Assembly: GCA_017936725.1 (NCBI GenBank)
Contig: JAGBEZ010000154.1
Span: 1-6,003, forward strand
Length of the DNA stretch: 6,003 bases
Reading direction: 5' to 3'
Source of the DNA: Agathobacter sp.
GTDB taxonomy: Bacteria; Bacillota_A; Clostridia; Lachnospirales; Lachnospiraceae
The first letter of the stretch is position 1; each line of letters starts with the position of its first letter. Shown here piece after piece: positions 5,379-6,003 of this stretch. Under the pieces are notes generated by a model. It saw only the letters and a list, made by a program, of their open reading frames with translations, did no database searches and had not been told where the DNA came from. The position numbers and the translations under genes were made by a program.

Positions 5379-5819
5379 TTACATCACCTCTGCTGTTCCA
5401 CCAAGAGCTTCAATTTTTTTCTTTGCAGATGCAGAGTATGCATTTACTTTAACATTTAACTTCTTGGTAAGCTCTCCATTTCCGAGAATCTTAACGCCAT
5501 CTCTTGGATTCTTTACAATGCCAGCTTCTACTAATGCGTTAACATCAACAACTGTATCGTTCTCGAATCCTTCAAGAGCTGCTAAATTGATTGCAACGAT
5601 TTCCTTAGTGTTTCTATTGGTGAAACCTCTCTTAGGAATACGTCTGTATAATGGCATCTGACCACCTTCAAAACCTGGTCTTGGAGCGCCAGAACGAGCC
5701 TTCTGACCCTTGTGACCCTTACCAGCAGTCTTGCCATTGCCTGAACCGTGTCCACGGCCTCTTCTAAAATTATCACTGTGTTTAGAACCTTCTGCAGGTC
5801 TTAAGTTAGATAATTCCAT
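5379..5819 (-). CDS. rplO: 50S ribosomal protein L15 (uL15)
   Basis: L15 binds 23S rRNA and joins late in 50S assembly. The 146-residue product has the usual length. Its start [12 protein letters not shown] is typical, followed by the long glycine- and arginine-rich extension [20 protein letters not shown] (21-40) that threads into rRNA, then [18 protein letters not shown] (49-66) and the C-terminal fold ending [19 protein letters not shown] (about 123-141). The ribosome binding site GGAAGGTG lies about five bases before the ATG. rpmD ends 18 bases upstream, and secY begins one base downstream using a ribosome binding site within rplO. The rpmD-rplO-secY order is the conserved end of the spc operon. 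Confidence 0.98.
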   Translation of the reverse strand: MELSNLRPAEGSKHSDNFRRGRGHGSGNGKTAGKGHKGQKARSGAPRPGFEGGQMPLYRRIPKRGFTNRNTKEIVAINLAALEGFENDTVVDVNALVEAGIVKNPRDGVKILGNGELTKKLNVKVNAYSASAKKKIEALGGTAEVM

Positions 5820-5837
5820 GATGACACCTTCCTTTCT

Positions 5838-6003
5838 TTAAGCTTCTTCTACTTTAACTAAATGTCTTACTTGCTGAATCTGTCCTCTTGTAGCAGCATT
5901 GTCTGGTAAAACAACTGTCTTGTTAAGCTTCTTGAGACCCATTGCTAAAAGAGTAGATCTGTGTTTTGGTACTGCTCCGATAGGAGACTTAACTAAAGTA
6001 ATC
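5838..6003 (-). CDS. rpmD: 50S ribosomal protein L30 (uL30), partial at its N-terminus
   Basis: The gene enters from the right edge; 54 codons and a TAA stop are visible. The product reads ITLVKSPIGAVPKHRSTLLA, then MGLKKLNKTVVLPDNAATRG and QIQQVRHLVKVEEA. This is the complete L30 fold apart from roughly the first five residues, as the family is about 60 residues long. Its KSPIG and RGQIQQVRHLV segments are characteristic. L30 is a small 50S protein that binds 23S rRNA. It lies 18 bases before rplO, the normal spc-operon position. The start codon lies outside the window. Confidence 0.97.
   Translation of the reverse strand, partial: ITLVKSPIGAVPKHRSTLLAMGLKKLNKTVVLPDNAATRGQIQQVRHLVKVEEA

Overview
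This window is a stretch of the S10-spc-alpha ribosomal protein supercluster from an AT-rich Gram-positive bacterium of class Clostridia. All genes lie on the minus strand, so transcription runs from the right end to the left end. In transcription order they are rpmD (L30, 5' end cut off), rplO (L15), secY, adk, map, infA (IF-1), rpmJ (L36), rpsM (S13), rpsK (S11), rpsD (S4) and the first nine codons of rpoA. The gene order, the zinc-type adenylate kinase lid, the S4 lacking an N-terminal zinc cluster and the RpoA start (MFDFERPNI) best fit Lachnospiraceae or a close relative. That placement is from memory of family sequences, and a genus cannot be given.

Right part (4064-6003): rpmD, rplO and secY are tightly packed. 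secY starts one base after the rplO stop codon, with its ribosome binding site inside rplO. A strong intrinsic terminator (4011-4054) follows secY. Middle part (2264-3960): adk and map are 15 bases apart. infA follows after a 68-base gap that may hold a weak promoter. Between infA and rpmJ a long terminator hairpin overlaps a promoter-like sequence (2161-2236), so the cluster appears to be cut into transcription units here.

Left part (1-2129): rpmJ, rpsM, rpsK, rpsD and rpoA form an alpha-operon-like unit. Two spacers are much longer than expected for such an operon and are rich in RNA structure. One is the 344-base stretch before rpsM (1672-2015), with about eight hairpins including a three-way junction. 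The other is the 210-base stretch before rpsD (663-872), with an H-type pseudoknot, a perfect 11-bp stem enclosing two hairpins, and a Shine-Dalgarno-like sequence that has no start codon. They look like cis-acting ribosomal protein leaders. S4, the known autoregulator of the E. coli alpha operon, is the obvious candidate ligand, but that is inference.

The protein genes are ordinary, intact and housekeeping: translation (ribosomal proteins, IF-1), N-terminal methionine removal (map), protein export (secY), nucleotide balance (adk) and transcription (rpoA). There are no mobile elements, CRISPR arrays, tRNA or rRNA genes. The interest lies in the non-coding RNA structures and the internal transcription punctuation.
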